From assembly GCA_026418875.1 (NCBI GenBank), contig JAOAAM010000264.1:1-11398 (forward strand): a stretch of 11,398 nucleotides of DNA. Reading direction: 5' to 3'. The position numbers were made by a program, and so were the translations under genes. Positions 1 through 7,800 of the stretch are shown piece by piece; the stretch's first letter is position 1, and every line of letters starts with the position of its first letter. This DNA is from Gemmataceae bacterium. Its GTDB lineage: Bacteria > Planctomycetota > Planctomycetia > Gemmatales > Gemmataceae. Below the pieces are notes generated by a model. The model did no database searches. It saw nothing but the letters and a program-made list of their open reading frames with translations, and was not told where the DNA came from.

Positions 1-1
1 G

Positions 2-1570
2 ATTTTGAAGGTGGATTGCCTGGGGCTGGGGATGCTGACGGCGATTCACCGATGTTTCGACCTGATCGAATCCTGTCCGCGGGAGAGTTGGCCGACGCCG
101 CCGCCGGAGTCGCTGGGGTTGGCGACGATCCCGGCGGAGGATCCCAAGGTCTACGACATGATCTGCCGGGCAGACACCGTGGGGGTGTTTCAGATCGAAA
201 GCCGGGCCCAGATGAGCATGTTGCCGCGGTTGAGGCCTCGATGCTTCTACGATCTGGTCATCGAAGTCGCCATCGTCCGCCCGGGTCAGATCCAGGGGAA
301 AATGGTGCATCCGTACCTTCGACGCCGCTGCGGTCAGGAGCCTGTGGAATACCCCAGCCCCGAGGTCGAGTCGGTGTTGAAAAAAACGCTGGGGGTGCCG
401 TTGTTCCAGGAACAAGCGATGAAGCTGGCGATGGTGGCGGCCGGATTCACTCCCGGCCAGGCCGACCAACTGCGTCGAGCGATGGGGGCATGGCGGCGGC
501 ACGGCGTGATGGACAAGTTCCGCGACCAACTGATCCACGGCATGTTGGAGCGGGGCTACACTCAGGACTTCGCCGAGCGCGTCTACGAACAGATTTGCGG
601 TTTCGGCGAATACGGTTTTCCGGAGTCGCACGCCGCCTCGTTCGCCCTTCTGGTCTACGTCTCGGCCTGGTTGAAGTGTTATTTCCCGGCGGCTTTCTGT
701 GCCGCCTTGCTCAATAGCCAACCGATGGGCTTCTACGCCCCGGCGCAACTGGTCGCCGATGCCCGTCGGCACGGGGTTGAAGTGCGGCCCATCGACGTGA
801 ACCACAGCCACTGGGATTGCACGCTGGAGGTCGAACCAGGAACAAGCCCCCCCACCGCTCCGCCGGCGCTGCGGCTGGGTTTGCGGCTGGTCCGCGGCCT
901 GTCACGGACCGAGGCAGAACAACTGGTCACGGCACGGAATGGCGGGCCGTTCCTCTCTTTCGCGGACCTGGTTCGACGCACAGGCCTGCGGAGTGGCAGC
1001 CTGAAGCGGCTCGCCCAAGCCGATGCGTTCGGGTCGCTGACCATCCACCGCCGACAAGCGCTGTGGCAAGCCTTGCCTGAACGCGGCCCTCTCACACCCT
1101 GGGATCAAACCAACGTCGAAACGCCTCCGCCGGCTGATCTTCCCGCCATGTCGCTGTTCGCCGAGGTCCTCGCCGACTATCGCGCTACCAGCCTCACGCT
1201 TCGTCCGCATCCAATCAGTTTCCTCAGGCCACAGTTGCGTCGGCTCGGAGCTGTCCCCGCCCACACCCTCGCCGCCTTGAAGAACGACTCGCGGGTCAAG
1301 GTGGCCGGTGTCGTGCTGTTGCGCCAGCGGCCGGGCACCGCCAACGGCGTCACCTTCATGACGCTGGAAGACGAGACCGGCACGGTCAACTTGATCGTCC
1401 ATCGCCGAACCTGGGAGCGATATCGCCGAGTGGCCCGCTCGGCCGTCGCCCTCATCGCCAGGGGACGACTGCAAAGCGATGGTCAAGTGATCCACGTTCT
1501 GGTGACTCAACTCCAGGACTTATCCGAGCAACTTGCCGAACTCGAACAGCGCTCCCGGGATTTTCATTAA
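2..1570 (+). CDS. dnaE2: Error-prone DNA polymerase III alpha subunit, DnaE2-like (C-terminal part; 5' end outside window)
   Basis: This is the 3' part of a C-family (DnaE-type) DNA polymerase gene. The reading frame is open to the window edge, and its first residues (ILKVDCLGLGML) match an internal segment of the family, so the start lies upstream and the catalytic aspartates are not visible. Counting from base 5, residues 55-110 hold the conserved finger-region block (GVFQIESRAQMSMLPRL, then the VRPGQIQGKMVHPY stretch). Residues 198-250 hold GFGEYGFPESHAASFALL and the AAFCAALLNSQPMGFY block typical of DnaE2. Residues 288-342 are a helix-hairpin-helix region (GLRLVRGLSRTEAE). Residues 430-506 form an OB-fold (VKVAGVVLLRQRPGTANG). 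The short C-terminus without a tau-binding extension, and the DYRATSLTLRPHPISFLRP block, favour DnaE2 over replicative DnaE1. The family works in SOS translesion synthesis with ImuA and ImuB, often encoded just upstream, which cannot be checked here. Stop codon TAA at 1568-1570. Confidence 0.93.
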   Translation: MLKVDCLGLGMLTAIHRCFDLIESCPRESWPTPPPESLGLATIPAEDPKVYDMICRADTVGVFQIESRAQMSMLPRLRPRCFYDLVIEVAIVRPGQIQGKMVHPYLRRRCGQEPVEYPSPEVESVLKKTLGVPLFQEQAMKLAMVAAGFTPGQADQLRRAMGAWRRHGVMDKFRDQLIHGMLERGYTQDFAERVYEQICGFGEYGFPESHAASFALLVYVSAWLKCYFPAAFCAALLNSQPMGFYAPAQLVADARRHGVEVRPIDVNHSHWDCTLEVEPGTSPPTAPPALRLGLRLVRGLSRTEAEQLVTARNGGPFLSFADLVRRTGLRSGSLKRLAQADAFGSLTIHRRQALWQALPERGPLTPWDQTNVETPPPADLPAMSLFAEVLADYRATSLTLRPHPISFLRPQLRRLGAVPAHTLAALKNDSRVKVAGVVLLRQRPGTANGVTFMTLEDETGTVNLIVHRRTWERYRRVARSAVALIARGRLQSDGQVIHVLVTQLQDLSEQLAELEQRSRDFH

Positions 1571-1639
1571 AGTTGCCCTCTTCGGAACAGACGGATAAAT
1601 CCTCATGTCTCGCAAACTCGCTGGTCGATCATTTCCGAT

Positions 1640-1645
1640 AAGGAG
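1640..1645 (+). promoter_or_regulatory. Shine-Dalgarno site of the TolC-like lipoprotein gene
   Basis: AAGGAG lies 9 nt before the ATG at 1655, in a purine-rich run. It fixes that ATG as the start, which also places a complete lipoprotein signal peptide at the N-terminus. Confidence 0.7.
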
Positions 1646-1654
1646 AAGGAAGGC

Positions 1655-2923
1655 ATGCGCCGGCGAAGCGGATGGCGTTGGCTGGCCCTGGCGGCATTCT
1701 GGTCGATCCTGACCGGTTGCGCCCCGGTTCCCTTCCGTCATCCCCCGCCGACATTGTCCATCCCGCCCGAAATTCCGAGAGGCCGGGTGGAGGCCCAAAT
1801 CCAGACTTTGCCCAGTGCCCCGCCTGATGTCCCGACGGCGGCCACCGATCCGTTTCCCCCCGCGATTTACCGTGCCTTGACGGCTGCGGAGGTGCAACGG
1901 CTGGCAGCGATTCACGCTCCTGGGGCCAGGCTCCACGAGATGGAAGCGTCGTGGTCGAAACCCCATCCAGCAGGGAAATCGCCCACAACTCCCGCCCGCG
2001 AGCTTCGCCGGGCCATCCTCCTCCACACATCGCGCGAACTGCAAAACCGTGCCGCCGGTGCAGCCTTGGAGGCTTACTACCGTCTGGCCGAAGCCGAAGG
2101 CCAAACCGACTTGCTCGAGGAGACCATCACCCAATTGGAAACGGCCATCGCCGAAACACGGGACATGCTCGAACAACAACTCAAACCACCGGTGGATGTT
2201 GAAGTCTGGTTGCGCCAATTGCACCAATCCCAAGGCGACCGCTTGAAAGCGCAACTGAGCATCGAGGAGTTGAACAGCCGCCTGCGCCGCATGCTCGGAT
2301 TGACCGCCTGCTCGGAGCGGGAGAGGATTTGGAATCCGGAACACTATGCCGTCAATGACGAGCCGATCGACATGGGTGCCGCGATCGGAATCGCTCTGCA
2401 TCATCGCCCCGACCTGATCCTGCTCCGTCTGGTTATCGCCTCGCTCTCCCCCCAGACCCTCGGGCTGATTCGGGAGCAACTTCAGGCGACGTACCCCCTC
2501 CTCGCCGACAAGCCATCGGGACCGATGAGCGAACTCTTTGCGCCGCTCTTGACGATGTTGCCGGCCGGTCGGACCGAGATCGAACTTCGACGCGGTCAAT
2601 TGATCGACTGGCTAAGGGAGCGTGAGGCCGCCGTGGTCGAGGAGGTCCGACAAGCCGTCACCGCCATCCGCTATCACGGTCGGGTAGCCGCGCTAGCCTG
2701 GCAGCGAGAGCGAAGTCATTTGCAGGCCCTTCAGGAAGCTCACTCCCGGAGGCAACAAGGTTTGGCTTCATTCGCCGAACTCGCGCAGAAGCACCTGGAA
2801 TGGCTGAAGGCCCGCAGCGACGTGCTGCAAGAGACCATGGCCTGGTACATCGCTCGGGTCCGATTGTGGCAAGCCCAAGGACTCTTGGCACCCACCTGCG
2901 TTCCGCCGATTGCGAACCGGTAG
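1655..2923 (+). CDS. TolC-like outer membrane efflux lipoprotein (OEP family, probable)
   Basis: The 422-residue protein opens with a basic n-region (MRRRSGWRW), a hydrophobic core and a lipobox LTGC, with Cys22 as the expected lipidation site, so it should be an exported lipoprotein. A proline-rich linker spans residues 24-70. The rest is mostly long alpha-helix and coiled coil in two halves, about 115-215 and 308-408. Between them sits a segment (DEPIDMGAAIGIALHHRPDL, residues 235-254) resembling the turn where each TolC/OEP half starts with an 'A...RPDL' motif. The last helix, ending RVRLWQAQGLL, resembles the usual end of such proteins. Family members form periplasm-spanning outer membrane channels for RND, ABC or MFS exporters. 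No inner membrane pump or adaptor gene is in view, so the partner is unknown. It starts 84 nt after the polymerase gene and may have its own promoter. At 422 residues it is slightly short for the family. A different helical lipoprotein remains possible. Confidence 0.6.
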   Translation: MRRRSGWRWLALAAFWSILTGCAPVPFRHPPPTLSIPPEIPRGRVEAQIQTLPSAPPDVPTAATDPFPPAIYRALTAAEVQRLAAIHAPGARLHEMEASWSKPHPAGKSPTTPARELRRAILLHTSRELQNRAAGAALEAYYRLAEAEGQTDLLEETITQLETAIAETRDMLEQQLKPPVDVEVWLRQLHQSQGDRLKAQLSIEELNSRLRRMLGLTACSERERIWNPEHYAVNDEPIDMGAAIGIALHHRPDLILLRLVIASLSPQTLGLIREQLQATYPLLADKPSGPMSELFAPLLTMLPAGRTEIELRRGQLIDWLREREAAVVEEVRQAVTAIRYHGRVAALAWQRERSHLQALQEAHSRRQQGLASFAELAQKHLEWLKARSDVLQETMAWYIARVRLWQAQGLLAPTCVPPIANR

Positions 2924-2947
2924 TTCCCCCGATTCCTGCGGCGGCAG

Positions 2948-3901
2948 TCACTCGAATAATCGGCTGACCGACTCGTTCAAGTGGATACTGCGGATCGCAT
3001 TCGCGAGCAACTCCGCCACGGAAACAACGTGGATTTTCGGCAAGCGTTTTTCCTCGGGCAAAGGGATGCTGTCGGTGATGATGACATGTTCGATGGGGGC
3101 CTGACGCAGGCGTTCGATGGCCCGTTCCACGAGGACGCCGTGGGTGGCACAAGCCACAACCATTCGTGCCCCGGCATCGCAGGCGGCTTGAGCCGCTCCG
3201 GCAAGGGTACTGGCCGTGGAAATCAAGTCATCGAAGATAATCGCCACCTTGCCACGGAGGCTCGCCCCGATAATGTTCGCCTGCCGCGTCTCCGTGTCGC
3301 TCAGGCGTCGCTTGTCGACGATGGCGAAGCCCCCCCCGATCTTCTTCTGATACATCAACGACTTTTTGATGTTTCCCTCGTCGGGGCTGAGGACGACAAA
3401 ATCCTCCGAGGGGATGCCAAGCGATTGAATGTACGTTCGCAGGACGGGAATGGCGTACAGGTGATCGACGGGGATATCGAAGAACCCCTGGATCTGGGCG
3501 GCATGGAGGTCGAGGGTGAGGACGCGATCGGCACCCGCCTTGGTCACCAAGTCGGCGACGAGCTTCGCAGTGATGGGGACGCGGCCCTGGTCTTTGCGAT
3601 CTTGCCGGGCGTAGCCGTAATACGGCATGACCGCCGTCACCCGTTGGGCGCTGGAGCGTTTGAAAGCGTCCAAGATGACGAGCAGTTCCATCAAATTCTG
3701 ATTCACCGGCGGGCAGGTCGGTTGGACGATGAAGATGTCCCGGCCGCGAACGTCTTCCTCGATGGCCACTTTCGTTTCGCCGTCCGGAAAATCGGAGACA
3801 TGAAGTCGGCCAAGCGAGTCGCCCAAGTGCTCAACGATGGCCTGAGCGAGCGGTCGGTTCGCTCGGCCGCTGAACACTTTCAGTTTGTGCATATTGGTCA
3901 T
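2948..3901 (-). CDS. prs: Ribose-phosphate pyrophosphokinase (PRPP synthetase)
   Basis: The enzyme makes PRPP from ribose 5-phosphate and ATP in the cytoplasm, feeding purine, pyrimidine, NAD, histidine and tryptophan synthesis. With the ATG at 3901 it has 317 residues, the normal length of class I enzymes. Conserved blocks are visible: KVFSGRANRPLAQ (8-20), the DFPDGETKVAIEEDVRG block (37-53), PYYGYARQDRKDQGRVPITAK (starting at 93; ATP and Mg site), DLHAAQIQGFFD (131-142), the flexible-loop lysine in VDKRR (195-199), and the PRPP loop FDDLISTASTL (223-233). An in-frame ATG at 4000 would extend it by 33 residues, but these are not family-like and that ATG lies upstream of the likely promoter, so I reject it. 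ATG at 3892 (314 residues) is an alternative. No good Shine-Dalgarno site precedes either start. The gene stands alone, divergent from the 4137 gene and convergent with the lipoprotein gene, whose stop is 24 nt away. Confidence 0.96.
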   Translation of the reverse strand: MTNMHKLKVFSGRANRPLAQAIVEHLGDSLGRLHVSDFPDGETKVAIEEDVRGRDIFIVQPTCPPVNQNLMELLVILDAFKRSSAQRVTAVMPYYGYARQDRKDQGRVPITAKLVADLVTKAGADRVLTLDLHAAQIQGFFDIPVDHLYAIPVLRTYIQSLGIPSEDFVVLSPDEGNIKKSLMYQKKIGGGFAIVDKRRLSDTETRQANIIGASLRGKVAIIFDDLISTASTLAGAAQAACDAGARMVVACATHGVLVERAIERLRQAPIEHVIITDSIPLPEEKRLPKIHVVSVAELLANAIRSIHLNESVSRLFE

Positions 3902-3938
3902 GAGCCGGCTACCATTCACGCGGAGGCGAGGTGACGGC

Positions 3939-3953
3939 CGGCACCCCGTGCCG
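3939..3953 (-). promoter_or_regulatory. Hairpin at the predicted 5' end of the prs mRNA
   Basis: CGGCAC and GTGCCG pair perfectly (6 bp) around a GGG loop, beginning about 2 nt after the predicted transcription start. Such 5'-terminal stems can protect mRNA from decay. A GCCGGC overlapping this hairpin (3937-3942) can also pair with an identical self-complementary GCCGGC at 3904-3909, two bases before the start codon, giving a competing fold. Any regulatory role is inference. Confidence 0.35.
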
Positions 3954-3961
3954 ATGGGGGC

Positions 3962-3991
3962 ATTATGCAAATTCGATGAAGGCAGTGTCAA
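3962..3991 (-). promoter_or_regulatory. Sigma70-type promoter of prs
   Basis: On the minus strand a perfect -35 box TTGACA (bases 3991-3986) is followed, after an 18-nt spacer, by CATAAT (bases 3967-3962), five of six bases of the -10 consensus. Transcription should start near A3955, giving a leader of about 54 nt before the ATG at 3901. This is the best match to a housekeeping promoter that I noticed in the window, and it suits a housekeeping gene. Confidence 0.65.
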
Positions 3992-4122
3992 CCGGCCCAA
4001 TCGCCGAAGTCAGGAATTTCCCCCGAGTCTACCGGGGATTTCCGCCGAGTTCCGTGCGGCGGTCTTGACGCCGGGAGCAATGTCGTTCAGGCTGACATGG
4101 AGGTGCTTGGAATCGCGTCGCT

Positions 4123-4128
4123 GGGGAG
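4123..4128 (+). promoter_or_regulatory. Shine-Dalgarno site of the small exported protein gene
   Basis: GGGGAG sits 8 nt before the ATG at 4137 and supports that start over the in-frame ATGs upstream (3885, 4080). Those would add a non-conserved, arginine-rich extension in front of the signal peptide. Confidence 0.5.
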
Positions 4129-4136
4129 TGCGAACG

Positions 4137-4772
4137 ATGCGTGGCTTGTCGGTCATGACGATGATTCTGATGGCGGCATCTGCCGCTCCGACGCAAGAAC
4201 CTGGGAACGTATCCACGGCTCAGGAGGGGCAGCTGTTGCCCGGGCCTTTCCGGGTCTACGCCGTCACCGGCCAACGGCCGCAACTCATGCACGATTTCAT
4301 CACGGAACGCGGACTGAAACCCACCGTGGCCATCTTCGCCCTTCAAAACCCTGCAAGCCCGCAAGACCCGTTGGCGGTCTTGCTGCAAAAATTGAACGCC
4401 GCCGCTGTCGCTCACGCCAACCGTCAGTTTGGGGCCTTCGCGATCTTCCTTACCCTTAAGCGCGACTTCTATGAGGATGCCGACCGCATCAAGCGAGTCG
4501 CTGAATTGGAGGGACTGAACAAACAGCTTGGCCTCTCGCAACTTCCGCTCGGTTTGTCGTACCCCGAGGCCGCGCCCGTGAAGCAGTACGCCATCATCAC
4601 TCGGGACGACCCCGTGAATTCAATTCGCAGACATCTGGTGACGATCCTCGTCTACGATCGGCACCGCGTGTTGAAGCGGTTCACGTTTACCGAGGAGAAG
4701 CCGCTCACCGAGGAGGGGATTCAAGAAGTCTTCTCTGCCGTGGAACGCCTCTGGGAAATGCCGAAGCCATGA
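4137..4772 (+). CDS. Small exported protein of unknown function, possible thioredoxin-like fold without cysteines
   Basis: The product has 211 residues. Residues 1-17 (MRGLSVMTMILMAASAA) read as a short cleavable signal peptide, so it should be exported. The mature part has the strand/helix alternation of a thioredoxin-like protein: GPFRVYAVTGQRP (36-48), LKPTVAIFALQ (60-70) as the central strand, a helix 78-97, AFAIFLTLKRDF (100-111) as another strand, and HLVTILVYDRHRVLKRFTF (166-184) near the end. There is no cysteine in the whole protein, so if the fold is right it cannot be a redox enzyme. I do not recognise a named family and the fold is only a guess from the pattern. The gene is divergent from prs across 235 nt and converges on the kinase/WD40 gene (63 nt between stop codons). 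No clear promoter is visible upstream; the TTGACG at about 4066 lacks a good -10 box. Confidence 0.72.
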   Translation: MRGLSVMTMILMAASAAPTQEPGNVSTAQEGQLLPGPFRVYAVTGQRPQLMHDFITERGLKPTVAIFALQNPASPQDPLAVLLQKLNAAAVAHANRQFGAFAIFLTLKRDFYEDADRIKRVAELEGLNKQLGLSQLPLGLSYPEAAPVKQYAIITRDDPVNSIRRHLVTILVYDRHRVLKRFTFTEEKPLTEEGIQEVFSAVERLWEMPKP

Positions 4773-4835
4773 CTTGGCTTGGGGGCTCGCCTCGCACTCC
4801 GGCAGCATGGCCGCCAGACTGGCGTAGCACCGCCC

Positions 4836-7800
4836 TCACTCGGAGTTTTTCGTTTCGTCGACGGGCGTCGCGTCCCAGACACGGACAAAGGGGTCGTCAG
4901 AGGACGCCGCGAGCAGCCGGCCGTCGGGGCTGAAACACACGCACCGCACGTCGTCGGTCGGCCCCTTCAAGGTCAAGAGAGCCTCGCCCTGGAAGGGCTC
5001 CCAGATACGGATCGACTTGTCCTCGCTACCCGAGGCAATCCGCTTGCCGCTAGGATGCCAGGCAATGCACCAGACGGACTGGTCGTGACCGCGCAGTTCG
5101 CGGACCAATTCTCCGGTGGCGACGTTCCAGATGCGAATCACCGCAGGGACGTTGGCCCGTTCCCGATTGCGCACCCCAGTCGCCAGGTACTGACCATCCG
5201 GGCTGAAAGCGGTACAGCTCACCGGCGCGTCGTGAGCCTTGATGGACTGAAGCGGAAAGCGATCCATACCCCAGAGGTGGACGGTCCCCGTGTCGTCGCC
5301 TGTGGCGATCATGCGCCGCCGGGGGTGATGACTCGCGGCAGGGACGCTGCCGATGTGCTCGTGGCATTCGGCAACGATCTCGCCAGAGGTCCAGTGCACG
5401 AGCACTGCCAGCCCGTTTTCCCCCGTGACGAGGATGTGTTGTCCGTCGGGGGAGAACGTGACGGTCTCGACTTTCTGTGACGGCTTCCATTCGGCTCGGG
5501 TGGCACCGGTGGCGCGATCGAGGATCGTCACTTGATTCGGGAAGCGAGTGGCGACCGCAAGCAGCTTGCCGTCGGGCGATAAAGACATCGACATCAGACT
5601 CAACCCGCAGCGATAGGTCGCCTGCCGCTGCCGCGCGGCCACATCCCAAACAACGAGCTGACCGTGGCCGCTAGCGCTCACCAGCCAAGAGCCATCCGGA
5701 CCGAAGGCCACACTGGGCGTCCATTCACGCTTGGTTTCCACATCCAGCTTGATTAGGTCGGTGGAATCCAAGTCCCAGACTTTGAAACTGCCATCGCCGG
5801 CCGAAGAGCCGACGAGGCGATGGTCGGCGGAGACGGTGATTTCCTGAATCGTCGACGAATGCCCCGCGAGGACGTGAAGGCAACGACGGCTTGCGACGTC
5901 CCAGACCCGCACTGTCTGGTCACTGGCCCCTGTGACGAGTATCTGGCCATCCGACGAAAATCCCGCGCAGGTGACGATTCCCGTGTGGCCGATGAAACTC
6001 GCCCGATTTGTCCCATCGACGTCGTATAGCTGGAAGTTGTGCGCTTCGCGAAGACCCATCCAGCCGAGGCTCGGATGCACACACAACATGCGATCCGTCC
6101 CTTGCGGCAATTTCCTCTGCGAGCGGATCGCACCGGTTGATCGATCGAGCAACCAAATATCGTTCAGATCGCGCGTCGCCACGACATCTCCATCGTCGGG
6201 CAGGAATTGAATGCTGTGAAAGCTCTCCTCATGACGATCAAGCAACCGTTTCCAAGCGAGTTCACCGGAGAGGAGGTCGTAGCAGTAGATTCCACCCCCC
6301 ACGTGCGCTTGGGACTGGCGGTGGTCCTGCCAGTGTCCGGAGAGGGCGGCAAGCGATCGACCATCCGGAGAGAGGGCGAAATCCAGCAAGAAACCGTCGT
6401 TCACGGGCCATGAATGCTGCAACTTGTTCTGGGCGAGATCCCAAACGGCCAGATGATACTCCGCCATCCCGCTGTCCCGCCGATGCGACAGGACCCCGGC
6501 GACGAGCCATTGACAACTCGCGAAGATCCTTGCCCGAGACCAAAGGTGGTTGAACTGAGAACCTGCCGGCCAACTCAGTTGAAACGAGGAGCGCGAGCGG
6601 CCGAGAGTCGAGTCAAATCGCTCGACCCGGCCGTCAACATGGACCAGGAGATATTCATCGGAACGTGGAGCAAGGTCGAAGGTGGCAATGTGGCCTGGGC
6701 TGAAGGAATGGGTCAGCGATGTGCCCTCGAGGCAACGTCGCAGGCGGTGCCATTCCCAAGCTCGCAAATCGACGGGGCAGCGCTCGAGCACATTGCGGGC
6801 TTTGACGGCGGAATACGTGCTGAACTCGCGCTCCGCCTCGGACAGATGCGATCGATACAAGGCCCATTCCGCGCGAAGTCGAGATTGCTCGGCAGCGAGC
6901 CGGGATTGCCGGGCGGCTGAACGTTGGGCGTCCAAGTCAGCCTGGGCGCGTTGCAGTTGCTGCCGTTGCCGCTCTAATTCCAACGCGATTTGTTCTTGTT
7001 TTCGCCACTGCATGAACACGACAATTTGGAAAGCGACGGAGAAGACGAGCAGCATCGCCGTCAGCGTGGCGACAATCGGATTTCTCGTGACCCACTTCCA
7101 CAATCGTTCCGGCTGACTGACAACTCGTGCAGCGACGGGACGCCGCTGGAGGAAGCGGCGAAGGTCATCGGCGAGGTCATGAGCCGTGGCGTAGCGACTG
7201 GCCGGCTCTTTCTCCAGGCACTTCAGGCAAATGGCCTCCAAATCACGAGATATTTTGCGGTTCATGTTCCGGGGGGGGATCAGTCGTCCCAGCCGGACCC
7301 GCAAAAGGGTCTCGACAGGCGGCGTGCCATAAAACGGCGGCTGGCCAGTCAGCAATTCGTAGAGGATGGCACCGAGTGCGTAAATGTCTGCGGCGGGGCC
7401 GATCCCCTTGGGATCGCCCTCGGCTTGTTCCGGAGCCATGTAGTTCGGCGTGCCCAACACTTCTCCCGGTCGGACGTGCCAGGTGTGGGCGTCGCGAAGG
7501 CGGGCCAGGCCGAAATCGGTCAGTTTCGGTACTCGCCGTGACTCCATCAAAATGTTGCCAGGCTTCAGGTCGCAATGGACGATGCCTCGATGGTGGGCGA
7601 AGTCGATCGCCTCGCACAAAGTCAGGACCAAGCTCGCCGCCTCCCGGCTTGAAAATGGGCGTTCCGCGACTAAGTGTTGCAAGTTTGGACCATCGACGAA
7701 CTCCAGGGCCAGGAATGGTTTCCCCTCGTGTTCGCCAACCTCGTAAATCTGGACGATGTTCGGGTGCTGCAACAGAGCCACAGCCTCGGCCTCGCTGCGA

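Noticed and set aside
1574..1606. Possible promoter (TTGCCC, 17 nt, TAAATC) before the lipoprotein gene
   Set aside because: Both boxes match the consensus poorly (about half of the bases), too weak to list as a feature.
1520..2599. 359-codon open frame on the minus strand opposite the lipoprotein gene and the end of dnaE2
   Set aside because: It overlaps two better supported genes, has no ribosome site or recognisable domain, and the lipoprotein frame has a signal peptide, lipobox and Shine-Dalgarno site.
2981..3934. 317-codon open frame on the + strand opposite prs
   Set aside because: It lies antisense to a fully conserved PRPP synthetase; its translation is charged low-information sequence without any family motif, typical of a shadow frame in GC-rich DNA.
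4812..4824. Hairpin CGCCA-GAC-TGGCG between the two convergent genes ending at 4772 and 4836
   Set aside because: The stem is only 5 bp and no T-tract follows on either strand, so it does not qualify as a terminator.
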